This document shows positions 27,781 through 35,091 of a DNA stretch of 64,000 bases, piece after piece. Location of the stretch: contig NZ_CP015114.1 in NCBI RefSeq assembly GCF_001618885.1, forward strand, positions 2,356,001 through 2,420,000. Direction: 5' to 3'. Source of the stretch: Staphylococcus condimenti. GTDB lineage: Bacteria; Bacillota; Bacilli; Staphylococcales; Staphylococcaceae. Made by a program: the position numbers and the translations under genes. Within the stretch, counting starts at the first letter, position 1; each line of letters begins with the position of its first letter. The notes under the pieces are model-generated. The model was not told where the DNA came from and made no database searches. It worked only from the letters and a program-made list of their open reading frames with translations.

Positions 27781-28259
27781 TTTTACAAATTGTGGGATAT
27801 AAAGATTCAGGCAAAACTACATTGTTAGCTGAAACGGTTAAGTTTTTAAAAAATAAAGGTTATCGTGTAGTGACAATCAAACATCATGGTCATGGTGGAG
27901 AAGATATTACATTGCAAGATAATACTGTGGATCATATGAAACATTTTGAAGCGGGAGCAGATCAAAGTATCGTACAAGGACACGAACTCAGAGAAACGAT
28001 TACCCGCACGTCTGAAGCCTCTTTATCCCAAATTATTGATTCAGCTGTTACAATTGAATATGACATCATTTTAGCTGAAGGATTTAAAAATGCTGACTAT
28101 GATAAAGTTGTTATTTATAAAAATCCTGAAGAATTATCTTCTTTAACAGCGCTCAGTCATGTACAATATAAGTTGCCGTTTCAAAAATTAAGTGATTTAG
28201 AGCCTTTTAAAAATTGGCTTGAATCGTGGATTGATATAAAAAAGGATGAGTCAGAATGA
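27777..28259 (+). CDS. mobB: Molybdopterin-guanine dinucleotide biosynthesis adapter MobB
   Basis: The 160-residue P-loop protein has Walker A GYKDSGKTTL at residues 7-16 and a TIKHHGHG metal/nucleotide segment. MobB binds GTP and assists MobA, and is not essential in E. coli. It overlaps moeA and moaE by four bases each (ATGA type), so the three genes are translationally coupled. Confidence 0.92.
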   Translation: MILQIVGYKDSGKTTLLAETVKFLKNKGYRVVTIKHHGHGGEDITLQDNTVDHMKHFEAGADQSIVQGHELRETITRTSEASLSQIIDSAVTIEYDIILAEGFKNADYDKVVIYKNPEELSSLTALSHVQYKLPFQKLSDLEPFKNWLESWIDIKKDESE

Positions 28260-28708
28260 AACAGTTTGAGATTGTAACAGAACCGATACAAACAGAACAG
28301 TATCGAGACTTTACACTTAATCCGCACCAAGGAGCAGTGGTTGTATTTACAGGACATGTCAGAGAATGGACTAAAGGAATACGTACTGAACATTTAGAAT
28401 ATGAAGCTTATATTCCGATGGCCGAGAAGAAGCTCGCACAAATCGGTGATGAAATTAATGAACAATGGCCTGGTACAATTGTAAGTATTGTTCACCGAAT
28501 CGGACCATTAAAAATTTCAGATATCGCTGTATTGATTGCGGTATCTTCTCCGCATAGAAAAGATGCATACGCAGCAAATGAGTATGCAATAGATCGTATT
28601 AAGGAAATCGTTCCCATTTGGAAAAAAGAAATTTGGGAAGATGGTGCTGAATGGATTGGCCATCAACGCGGCTACCATGAAGATGCAGTTGAAAGGGGGC
28701 AAAATTAA
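28256..28708 (+). CDS. moaE: Molybdopterin synthase large subunit MoaE
   Basis: The 150-residue MoaE has the family segments GAVVVFTGHVREWTKG, LEYEAYIPMAEKKL and the C-terminal PIWKKEIWEDGAEWIG with the active-site lysines. Two MoaE subunits with two MoaD convert cyclic pyranopterin monophosphate to molybdopterin. Its stop codon shares a base with the moaD ATG. Confidence 0.94.
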   Translation: MKQFEIVTEPIQTEQYRDFTLNPHQGAVVVFTGHVREWTKGIRTEHLEYEAYIPMAEKKLAQIGDEINEQWPGTIVSIVHRIGPLKISDIAVLIAVSSPHRKDAYAANEYAIDRIKEIVPIWKKEIWEDGAEWIGHQRGYHEDAVERGQN

Positions 28709-28941
28709 TGAAAGTCCTTTATTTTGCTGAAATCAAAGAGATTTTGCAAAAAGATACTGATCAATTTCAGATTGATGATGAAATGACTGTGGAAGCATTT
28801 AAACAATATTTATTTGAAAAATATCCAGAGATAGATGGAAAGAAATTTCAAATTGCTTTAAACGAAGAGTTTGTACAGCCTCATGAAAAAATCAACCAAT
28901 CAGATGTTGTTGCTTTGATTCCACCGGTAAGTGGGGGTTAA
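28708..28941 (+). CDS. moaD: Molybdopterin synthase sulfur carrier MoaD
   Basis: A 77-residue ubiquitin-like protein ending in PPVSGG; the C-terminal Gly-Gly is the site of adenylation by MoeB and of thiocarboxylate formation. AAAGGGGG precedes its ATG. It sits between moaE, its partner subunit, and mobA. Confidence 0.94.
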   Translation: MKVLYFAEIKEILQKDTDQFQIDDEMTVEAFKQYLFEKYPEIDGKKFQIALNEEFVQPHEKINQSDVVALIPPVSGG

Positions 28942-28945
28942 TGAA

Positions 28946-29539
28946 GTGAAAGCTATTATATTAGCAGGAGGACAATCAGAACGTTTTGGAGCGCCTAAAG
29001 CATTTGCGAAAATAGGTGGTAAGATGTTTTATGAACAAATCATAGATGTATTAGACAGTATGAATATGTTCAATGAAATTATTATAAGTTCAAATGAAAC
29101 ACTTGCATCTGAATTTAAAGGCGCACATGTTATTGTAGATGATTCAGAACACAAGAATAAAGGTCCGCTTTCTGGAATTTATTCGGTTATGAAACAAGAT
29201 TTTGAATCAGAATTATTTTTTGTGATTTCGGTGGATACACCGCTTATTACAGCTAAAGCAATAAGCCAATTGTATCAATTCATGGTAGAACATGTGATTG
29301 AAGATCAATTAGATATTGCCGGCTTTAAAGAAGATGAACGTCCAATTCCGACGATTGCCTTTTATAGTCCTAATTGTCTGCCGATTATTGCGCGTGCTTT
29401 AGAATCAGATGATTATAGTATGCGTCATGTTTATCAACAAACTGCATCTGACTGGATAGATGTTAAGAGTGTAGACGATAATACAGAATGGTATAAAAAT
29501 ATTAATTATCCCCAAGATTTAGAGAGCATAAAGAAATAA
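28946..29539 (+). CDS. mobA: Molybdenum cofactor guanylyltransferase MobA
   Basis: The 197-residue nucleotidyltransferase has the signature [19 protein letters not shown] at its start and [10 protein letters not shown] in the middle. It attaches GMP to molybdopterin to make the guanine dinucleotide cofactor used by DMSO-reductase-family enzymes. I take GTG 28946, 8 bp after GGGGG at the end of moaD, over the GTG at 28931 that precedes that site. Confidence 0.9.
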   Translation: MKAIILAGGQSERFGAPKAFAKIGGKMFYEQIIDVLDSMNMFNEIIISSNETLASEFKGAHVIVDDSEHKNKGPLSGIYSVMKQDFESELFFVISVDTPLITAKAISQLYQFMVEHVIEDQLDIAGFKEDERPIPTIAFYSPNCLPIIARALESDDYSMRHVYQQTASDWIDVKSVDDNTEWYKNINYPQDLESIKK

Positions 29540-29593
29540 TAATTAACGTTTAACAAAATGTGGTAAGCGTTTCAGATAGAAGGGGGTCAAAAG

Positions 29594-30616
29594 ATGGTAA
29601 AACAGATAACAGATAAACTAGGACGACCTATTCGCGACTTAAGATTATCTGTGACAGACCGTTGCAATTTCCGTTGTGATTATTGCATGCCGAAAGAAAT
29701 ATTCGGTGATGATTTTGTCTTTTTACCCAAAGATGAATTACTCAGTTTCAGTGAAATGGAACGAATCGCACGCGTATATACACACTTAGGTGTGAAAAAA
29801 ATCCGTATTACAGGCGGAGAACCATTAATGCGCAGAGATTTATATAAATTAATTGCAGCCTTGAATGAAATTGAAGGTGTAGAAGATATTGGTTTAACAA
29901 CAAATGGTTTGTTACTGAAAAAACACGGACAAAAATTATATGATGCAGGTCTAAGACGTATCAATGTAAGTCTAGATGCAATTGATAATGAACTGTTCCA
30001 ATCAATTAATAATCGTAATATCAAAGCAGATACAATTTTAGAACAAATTGATTATGCTGTCTCAATTGGTTTTAAAGTGAAAATCAATGTTGTTGTTCAA
30101 AAAGGCGTAAACGATGACCAGATTATCCCAATGGTTCAATATTTCAAAGATAAGAACATTCAAGTCAGATTTATTGAATTCATGGATGTTGGTAATGACA
30201 ATGGTTGGGATTTCAGTAAAGTTGTATCAAAAGATGAAATGCTTTCAATGATTCAAGAAGAATTTGACATTGAAGCGGTAGAACCTAAGTATTATGGGGA
30301 AGTTGCGAAGTATTATCGTCATAAAGATAATGGAGCGCAATTTGGATTGATTACAAGTGTGTCGCAATCATTCTGTTCTACTTGTACGAGAGCAAGATTA
30401 TCTTCTGATGGTAAGTTTTATGGTTGCTTGTTCAGTACAGTTGATGGTTTTAATGTTAAAGAATTTATGCGTTCAGGTGTTTCAGATGAAGAACTCCAAG
30501 CGAAGTTCGAAGAATTATGGAATATCCGTGATGATCGTTATTCAGATGAACGTACAGAACAAACAGTCGCAAATAGAAAACGTAAAAAAATCAATATGAA
30601 CTATATTGGTGGTTAA
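29594..30616 (+). CDS. moaA: GTP 3',8-cyclase MoaA
   Basis: A 340-residue radical SAM enzyme that starts molybdopterin synthesis from GTP. The SAM cluster motif CNFRCDYC has Cys24, Cys28 and Cys31. The second cluster ligands lie in [20 protein letters not shown] near the C-terminus. The protein ends in the functional Gly-Gly pair. AGAAGGGGG precedes the ATG. It lies 54 bp after mobA and ends the cofactor cluster. Confidence 0.96.
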   Translation: MVKQITDKLGRPIRDLRLSVTDRCNFRCDYCMPKEIFGDDFVFLPKDELLSFSEMERIARVYTHLGVKKIRITGGEPLMRRDLYKLIAALNEIEGVEDIGLTTNGLLLKKHGQKLYDAGLRRINVSLDAIDNELFQSINNRNIKADTILEQIDYAVSIGFKVKINVVVQKGVNDDQIIPMVQYFKDKNIQVRFIEFMDVGNDNGWDFSKVVSKDEMLSMIQEEFDIEAVEPKYYGEVAKYYRHKDNGAQFGLITSVSQSFCSTCTRARLSSDGKFYGCLFSTVDGFNVKEFMRSGVSDEELQAKFEELWNIRDDRYSDERTEQTVANRKRKKINMNYIGG

Positions 30617-30623
30617 AGTGTCG

Positions 30624-30674
30624 AATACCCGAATCTCTCTTTTTTAATTAGAAATGAGATTCGGGTATTTTTTA
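30624..30674 (+). terminator. moaA terminator, with an IS inserted at its T tract
   Basis: A 14-bp stem (30624-30637 with 30656-30669) is followed by a T run at 30668-30673. The left copy of the IS target duplication, ATTTTTTA (30667-30674), is this T tract, so the insertion left the hairpin intact. Confidence 0.9.
30667..30674. repeat. Left copy of the 8-bp IS target-site duplication
   Basis: ATTTTTTA directly precedes the IS left end and is identical to 32155-32162 directly after the right end. Eight bp is the duplication length known for ISL3-family elements. Confidence 0.9.
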
Positions 30675-30699
30675 GGCTCTCTGTCAAATAGGACTGGTG
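30675..30699 (+). repeat. Left terminal inverted repeat of the IS
   Basis: Begins GGCTCTCTGTCAAAT and ends GGACTGGTG. Pairs with the right terminal repeat at 32130-32154. Confidence 0.88.
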
Positions 30700-30715
30700 G
30701 CTCAAATTATAGAGG

Positions 30716-30748
30716 TTAAGCAGCTTTTAGCTGCTTAATCTCTTTTTT
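30716..30748 (+). terminator. Terminator-like hairpin inside the left end of the IS
   Basis: TTAAGCAGC - TTTTA - GCTGCTTAA (30716-30738) is followed by TCTCTTTTTT on the plus strand. It would stop rightward transcription entering from moaA before it runs antisense through the transposase gene. It also contains the transposase stop codon and last codons. Confidence 0.6.
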
Positions 30749-32032
30749 AGGATTCGAGGAAAAAAGTCTCGTACATAAAATAATACGATTGCGCAAATTA
30801 GTGAAGTTTCTATAACCGAAAGAAACCCTTTTTATCAGTTTGATCTTATTATTAATACCTTCGAGCGGACCGTTGGTCAGATTCGAATATTCCAAAGTAT
30901 TCAGTACCATGTCATGATAATTTTTAAGTGTTCTGATGGAAATTTGAAGTTTGGGGGCAATGTTTCCCATGGTTATTGCCTGTATGGTTGATGTATATAA
31001 CTGTTCATCATTTTCTTTTAAAGCGTAACGCAGCTGATGGACATAGTGATGCGTGTTTAACAATTTATCATCAAAATCCAATAAGAAATCTACAATTCCT
31101 TTGGTGGTTTTCCATTGTTTGAACAGAGGAACTTTATTATATTCGAACATCTCCAATTGTTCATAAGGTTTCAAAAGCAGTTTCCAGTAACGCTTATATT
31201 TATTGTAAAGCGGTCTGTCGTTATTTCGGAAAGTATTCATAACACTGACACGAGTCATATTCAAAGCACGATTCAATGATTGTACAATATGGAATCGGTC
31301 TATAATAATTTTGGCATTAGGGAATACTTCGTTGATCAAAGACATATAAGGTTCGTACATATCGATAGATACCGTCTTCACACGTTGTCTTTCAGCTAGT
31401 GAATAACGATAAAAGTGCGTTTTCAGAGCTGCCAATCTGCGATCGGGAACAATATCTACGATACGATGGGACACAGCATCAGCATAAATAAAACTCATAT
31501 TATGGCTGACATGTTTGACACTTTTGAATTCATCCATCATTAAATGTTCAGGCAAAGCGCTGAACGGCTTTTGAGCAATCTGAGAAGCAGCTTTATCTAT
31601 CATCCGAGCAACTGTAGAAGCCCCGACAGCACACGATTCAGCAATTGATTTTTGAGAACGGATTTCGGTAGCTTTCTGCAAAACAGCTAAACGGGTATTA
31701 TCCGAAATATGGCAATGTCTCTCAACTATTTTTGTTTCAGCAGTGAAGTGCGTACAGCAGTGCTTACAGTAAAAACGCTGCTTCTTCAGGTTCAAATAGG
31801 CTTGTCTTTCAGATACCTTAGGTATCGTAATACGGGAATTCTTCATTCCATTTTTTATAATGGAGTACTCGGTATTTTTAAAGCCGCAGTTTTCACAGTG
31901 CTCAGGAACGTACGTCAATTTTCCAAAGTAGAATAGACACGTTTTTCCTTTATACTCTTTTTCTTCAACCTTAGTATCGAATTCTATATTTTTATCTTTA
32001 ATTCCCAGTGTAGTTGATATAAAATGATTCAT
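30716..32032 (-). CDS. ISL3-family transposase
   Basis: The intact 438-residue transposase has an N-terminal zinc ribbon (CENCGFKNTEY with a second CKHCC pair), a helix-turn-helix (SIAESCAVGASTVARMI around residue 135) and the DDE catalytic core, including the SIDMYEPY, IIIDRFHIV and NGPLEGINNKIK segments. AAAGGAG lies 13 bp before the ATG, a rather long spacing. A minus-strand TATAAT at 32080-32075 is the probable -10 box. The stop codon lies in a plus-strand terminator-like hairpin. Confidence 0.95.
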   Translation of the reverse strand: MNHFISTTLGIKDKNIEFDTKVEEKEYKGKTCLFYFGKLTYVPEHCENCGFKNTEYSIIKNGMKNSRITIPKVSERQAYLNLKKQRFYCKHCCTHFTAETKIVERHCHISDNTRLAVLQKATEIRSQKSIAESCAVGASTVARMIDKAASQIAQKPFSALPEHLMMDEFKSVKHVSHNMSFIYADAVSHRIVDIVPDRRLAALKTHFYRYSLAERQRVKTVSIDMYEPYMSLINEVFPNAKIIIDRFHIVQSLNRALNMTRVSVMNTFRNNDRPLYNKYKRYWKLLLKPYEQLEMFEYNKVPLFKQWKTTKGIVDFLLDFDDKLLNTHHYVHQLRYALKENDEQLYTSTIQAITMGNIAPKLQISIRTLKNYHDMVLNTLEYSNLTNGPLEGINNKIKLIKRVSFGYRNFTNLRNRIILCTRLFSSNPKKEIKQLKAA

Positions 32033-32109
32033 AGGCGCAACTTATCTCCTTTAATTTGGGTTTGGTCACTTTAAATTATAGAGATAATTGCGCTATTTTT
32101 ATATCAAAA

Positions 32110-32142
32110 AATCGGACGAGTGATTTTCTCACCAGTCCGATT
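32110..32142 (-). terminator. Terminator-like hairpin formed with the right inverted repeat of the IS
   Basis: On the minus strand AATCGGAC and GTCCGATT (32142-32135 and 32117-32110), with a further GTGA/TCAC pair inside, are followed by TTTTTGATAT. It would end transcription coming from sarV and shield the transposase gene from read-through. Confidence 0.7.
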
Positions 32143-32154
32143 TAGTATAGAACC
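32130..32154 (-). repeat. Right terminal inverted repeat of the IS
   Basis: Read inward on the minus strand it begins GGTTCTATACTAAAT and ends GGACTGGTG, matching the left repeat at 19 of 25 positions. Confidence 0.88.
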
Positions 32155-32162
32155 ATTTTTTA
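32155..32162. repeat. Right copy of the 8-bp IS target-site duplication
   Basis: ATTTTTTA, identical to 30667-30674. Its last three bases are the sarV stop codon read on the minus strand. Confidence 0.9.
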
Positions 32163-32507
32163 TGCTGCAATATTAAAATCAATTTGTTTCACAATCGATG
32201 ACATCAATTGGTGCTGCTTTTCATCTAGTAAATAAAAAACTTGTCGTTCATCTGTTTCAGAACGTTGCTTCGCAATTAAATTTTTTTTGTAAAGTTTACG
32301 AATAAGTACGTCTATCTTACTTGTATTCCATTTCATTTCGTAATGCAAAGAATCTCTTAATTCTTTACCACTCATTTTTTCAACGGAATGAATTTTATAT
32401 AAAATAATAAATTCTTCCATGTTCATTTGATGTGTCGTTTTTAACCAATGTTTGATTTGACTGAGTTGGCATTCTGTAGTAATTAACTGATTTATAGCTT
32501 TTGTCAT
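32160..32507 (-). CDS. sarV: SarA-family regulator SarV
   Basis: A 115-residue SarA-family winged-helix protein. The segments QLSQIKHWLKTTHQMNMEEF, SGKELRDSLHYEM and the family motif SETDERQVFY match S. aureus SarV, a regulator tied to autolysis. The start is ATG 32507 after AGGAGGAG; the open frame extends upstream to 32558 without support. The position next to moaA is as in S. aureus. The IS right end lies directly after the stop codon. Confidence 0.85.
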   Translation of the reverse strand: MTKAINQLITTECQLSQIKHWLKTTHQMNMEEFIILYKIHSVEKMSGKELRDSLHYEMKWNTSKIDVLIRKLYKKNLIAKQRSETDERQVFYLLDEKQHQLMSSIVKQIDFNIAA

Positions 32508-32876
32508 TGCTACTCCTCCTAGTGTTATTCTATGTTGATAAGTGAGCTCATTTTGCATTGTTTACTATTAAATTATATAACGAATGTCATATTAAATCTA
32601 TTGTTTTTCATTTACTATAAAGTACAAATATAGGTATATAAAACGCTTCGAAACTGCATATCTTCGTTTTTAATAATAATTTTTATGATTGATAATATTA
32701 AAGTGCATATAATCTTTCTTGCTTGATGATATCGAATGTTATTAAATAGTAAATTATTAAAAAAGAAGAACAATACATATTTATATGACAAATGTCATAT
32801 TCGATACATGACAGGTGTGACTTATATTCTTTTATAAATATTTTTAAAATAAAAATAGAAAGTTTGAAGGGGGGTC
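32508..32876. other. AT-rich region between sarV and a gene remnant
   Basis: No gene is visible. On the minus strand TATAAT-like sequence around 32570-32580 is a candidate sarV promoter. The element AATGTCATATT occurs at 32583-32593, and again as part of an 18-bp palindrome at 32783-32800. The right part looks like the former promoter of the damaged gene starting at 32877. Confidence 0.55.
32783..32800. promoter_or_regulatory. 18-bp palindromic operator-like site upstream of the ABC/response-regulator remnant
   Basis: ATATGACA-AA-TGTCATAT is a perfect inverted repeat with a 2-bp centre. ATGACA (32808-32813) and TATAAA (32833-32838) downstream could be a weak promoter. A response regulator or small repressor site is likely; the cognate factor is unknown. 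Confidence 0.55.
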
Positions 32877-33008
32877 ATGGTGATTAATTTCAATAGAGTT
32901 TCTAAATGTTTTAAAGGAGTTCTCGCTGTTGATAATGTATCATTTGGAATTAAAGAAGGGGAAAGTATGACTGATTTTAAAAGAGATTGGTCAAGGTTAT
33001 TCGAGTAA
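32877..33008 (+). pseudogene. N-terminal fragment of an ABC transporter ATPase gene
   Basis: Forty-three codons from ATG 32877, after GGGGGG, encode a typical ABC-ATPase beginning (NFNRVSKCFKGVLAVDNVSF then GIKEGES). The frame then leaves the family sequence just before the Walker A loop should appear and stops at 33006-33008. The rest of the ATPase is missing; sequence of a response regulator follows in another frame. I read this as a deletion scar. Confidence 0.8.
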
Positions 33009-33141
33009 AGAAATAGCGAGTAAGCTATACTTATCTGATGGCACAGTACGTAATTATACATCGACAGCAATTGATAAGTTAGCAGCGGAAAATCGTTTTG
33101 ATGCATGGAAAATTGCAGAATCTAAAGGTTGGATATTATAA
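32971..33141 (+). pseudogene. C-terminal HTH fragment of a LuxR/NarL-type response regulator gene
   Basis: The frame from 32971 to the TAA at 33139-33141 encodes 56 residues with the LuxR-type helix-turn-helix (GYSSKEIASKLYLSDGTVRN) and the ending AAENRFDAWKIAESKGWIL seen in DesR/LiaR-like regulators. A TGA at 32968-32970 precedes it, and the receiver domain is absent. With the upstream ABC fragment it marks loss of what was probably an ABC transporter/sensor kinase/regulator operon. Confidence 0.82.
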
Positions 33142-33183
33142 AAAAAGTGTCTGAAATGCTTGAAGCAGTTCAGGCACTTTTTT
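33142..33183. terminator. Bidirectional terminator between the regulator remnant and the MFS gene
   Basis: AAAAAGTG-CTGAA pairs with TTCAG-CACTTTTT around a small loop, with A and T runs on the two sides. It ends 13 bp before the MFS stop codon. Confidence 0.85.
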
Positions 33184-33195
33184 GATTTATTAATA

Positions 33196-34392
33196 TTAAC
33201 TAACAAAATTTTTAACTTTTCGACCATGTAACAGGAAGTATACGATAGCAGTAATAACTGTTAAGATTGCCATCACACCATATAATTGACCATAAGTAAT
33301 TGATGATGTGAATGCACCTAATAAAGATGGCCCGAAACCAATACCTATATCAATACCAATGAAGTAAGTTGAAGTCGCAAGACCATATTTCTCTGGAGTT
33401 GTGACTTTGATTGCAATTGCTTGCATTAATGAAGATAAGTTGCCGTAACCGATACCTAATGCGGCGCCTGCAAGTAATAGTAACCAACCAGAGTGTGCAA
33501 AATAGAGCATTACAAAAGTTGCAAATAAGAATATATATGCAGGATAAACCACTATGTTTTCATTCTTGTCATCCATTAAACGACCGGTAATAGGACGTGT
33601 AACAAGCGAAGTAAGAGCATAGAAAATAAAGAAATAACTTGAAACAGTTACTAAATCACGCTCTTCTGCAAAGAATTTCAAGAATGTCAAAATAGATGAA
33701 TAAGTTAAACCAGTAATTAAAATCACAATAGCAATCGGTACTGCATCTAATGCGATAAATTGACTGAGACTAAATCCACTTTTGCCACCAGTTTTAGAAA
33801 GCGGAGTTGTTTCAAATTCGATATTGATGAAAAATGAGAGAATCAATGAAACAATACCGAAAACCAGACAAAGTCCGAATAAAACATCTATAGAGAAATG
33901 ACTTGATAACAACAAGCCGAAGAAAGGACCAATTGCTGTTCCAAGCACTAAACTAAGTGAGAACATGCTGATACCTTCACTTTTTCGTTCTGGAGGTGTG
34001 ATATAAGCTGCTATTGTTCCGGTAGCTGTTGTAGCTACTGCAGTGGCCACACCATTAATTAAACGTGTAAACATTAAAAAGCCTAGTGAGCCTTCAATAA
34101 AGTAAAGTAGCTGTGTAATAATTAAAAATATAAGGCCGATTAATAATGTTTTCTTAGGGCCGATTGCATTGACATATTTTCCTGTGATAAAACGACCGAT
34201 CAAAGAACCGACAATGAATAAACCTGTTACCAAGCCTGCTAAACTGTCTGAGGCATGGAATTCTGTTTTACTGTAGCCAGCTATGACTACGATTAATAAG
34301 TACATACAAAGATATACAAAGAAATTGACTAAGAAATTCATATTAAAACTCTTAGTCCAAATGGGTGCGCGATGTGTTTCTGTCTGTTCCAC
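33196..34392 (-). CDS. Major facilitator superfamily transporter
   Basis: The 398-residue protein has twelve predicted membrane segments and the MFS loop motif between helices 2 and 3 (GRFITGKYVNAIGPKKTL, residues about 66-83). It is of the drug:proton antiporter-like type. It follows a MarR-family gene by 13 bp on the same strand, a usual arrangement for a regulated efflux pump. Substrate not determinable. Confidence 0.87.
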   Translation of the reverse strand: MEQTETHRAPIWTKSFNMNFLVNFFVYLCMYLLIVVIAGYSKTEFHASDSLAGLVTGLFIVGSLIGRFITGKYVNAIGPKKTLLIGLIFLIITQLLYFIEGSLGFLMFTRLINGVATAVATTATGTIAAYITPPERKSEGISMFSLSLVLGTAIGPFFGLLLSSHFSIDVLFGLCLVFGIVSLILSFFINIEFETTPLSKTGGKSGFSLSQFIALDAVPIAIVILITGLTYSSILTFLKFFAEERDLVTVSSYFFIFYALTSLVTRPITGRLMDDKNENIVVYPAYIFLFATFVMLYFAHSGWLLLLAGAALGIGYGNLSSLMQAIAIKVTTPEKYGLATSTYFIGIDIGIGFGPSLLGAFTSSITYGQLYGVMAILTVITAIVYFLLHGRKVKNFVS

Positions 34393-34405
34393 GCAACATG
34401 CCTCC

Positions 34406-34822
34406 TTATAATATATTTTTTAACTTTTCAAAAGTTTGAACCGCAGCATTTATTTCTTTTTCATTAAGTGCTGCTTGGTCGATAATACTTTCTTGAAAGG
34501 CTGTGATCTCATTCATAGCTTCTTGATAAACTTGGAATCCTTTATCGGATAAAGAAAGTAACTTTTCTCTTTTATCTTCTCCTTGTGTAACAATAAGTAA
34601 TTCTTGCTCAATTAAGACTTTTAAAAGTTTACGTGCAGAGGGTTTTTCAATAGAACGTCGTTTTGAAATCTGAACAAGCGTTGTTTGTTCATGCAAGTAA
34701 ATATCTTTTAAAACTAGGAACTGGGCAGTATGTAAATCATACTTATCTAAAATAGGTTGAACACGTTTGATGTAGGGTCTATAAAGTTCTGTAAAGCTAT
34801 TAAACAATTGATTGACATCCAC
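34406..34822 (-). CDS. MarR-family transcriptional regulator
   Basis: A 138-residue winged-helix regulator. The recognition region (TTLVQISKRRSIEKPSARKLLKVL) and wing (VTQGEDKREKLLSLSDKG) are typical of MarR proteins. It is transcribed ahead of the MFS transporter and probably represses this operon, perhaps through the inverted repeat at 34944-34958. AAAGGAGT precedes the ATG. Confidence 0.85.
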   Translation of the reverse strand: MDVNQLFNSFTELYRPYIKRVQPILDKYDLHTAQFLVLKDIYLHEQTTLVQISKRRSIEKPSARKLLKVLIEQELLIVTQGEDKREKLLSLSDKGFQVYQEAMNEITAFQESIIDQAALNEKEINAAVQTFEKLKNIL

Positions 34823-34849
34823 GGTTAGTCACTCCTTTTACAAGATAGC

Positions 34850-34881
34850 AAGGGGTTGGGACAAAAGTGTCTCAACCCCTT
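34850..34881. repeat. Intergenic palindrome of the common staphylococcal type
   Basis: Arms of 14 bp (34850-34863 and 34868-34881) around AAAG pair with one wobble. The GGGGTTGGGACA core resembles palindromes scattered between genes in staphylococcal genomes. No T run follows, so a terminator role is uncertain; it lies in the marR 5' region. Confidence 0.6.
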
Positions 34882-34943
34882 ATAGAAAACGAAGTAAACA
34901 AGATTTGCAGGGAATTGTTTATTTTACTTCTTCTATATAAATG

Positions 34944-34958
34944 GTTAGCTTTGCTAAC
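34944..34958. promoter_or_regulatory. Putative MarR operator
   Basis: GTTAGC-TTT-GCTAAC is a perfect inverted repeat about 120 bp upstream of the marR start. On the minus strand TATATA follows it directly, so a regulator bound here would cover the promoter. Confidence 0.45.
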
Positions 34959-35091
34959 TAATTCACTTTGTCTATTGTAGGATGATTTAGGACATAAATC
35001 AAGAGGGTTAGAGAAAATAAATTAGAAACCATTGCGAAAGCATTCTGAAATATAATTTGATAAGATGGAGAAAACTAGAGAGGTGACCGAA

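Larger units (their letters stand above)
30675..32154 (-). mobile_element. Complete ISL3-family insertion sequence (1480 bp)
   Basis: The element is bounded by imperfect 25-bp inverted repeats (30675-30699 and 32130-32154, 19 of 25 positions identical, beginning GG and sharing the GGACTGGTG core) and by a perfect 8-bp target duplication. It carries one intact transposase gene on the minus strand. It lies between moaA and sarV, in the terminator of moaA. The intact frame and flanking duplication suggest a fairly recent insertion. Confidence 0.93.

Noticed and set aside
32822..33106. Ninety-four-codon minus-strand frame across the remnant region
   Set aside because: It is antisense to the recognisable ABC-ATPase and response-regulator fragments and has no family features.
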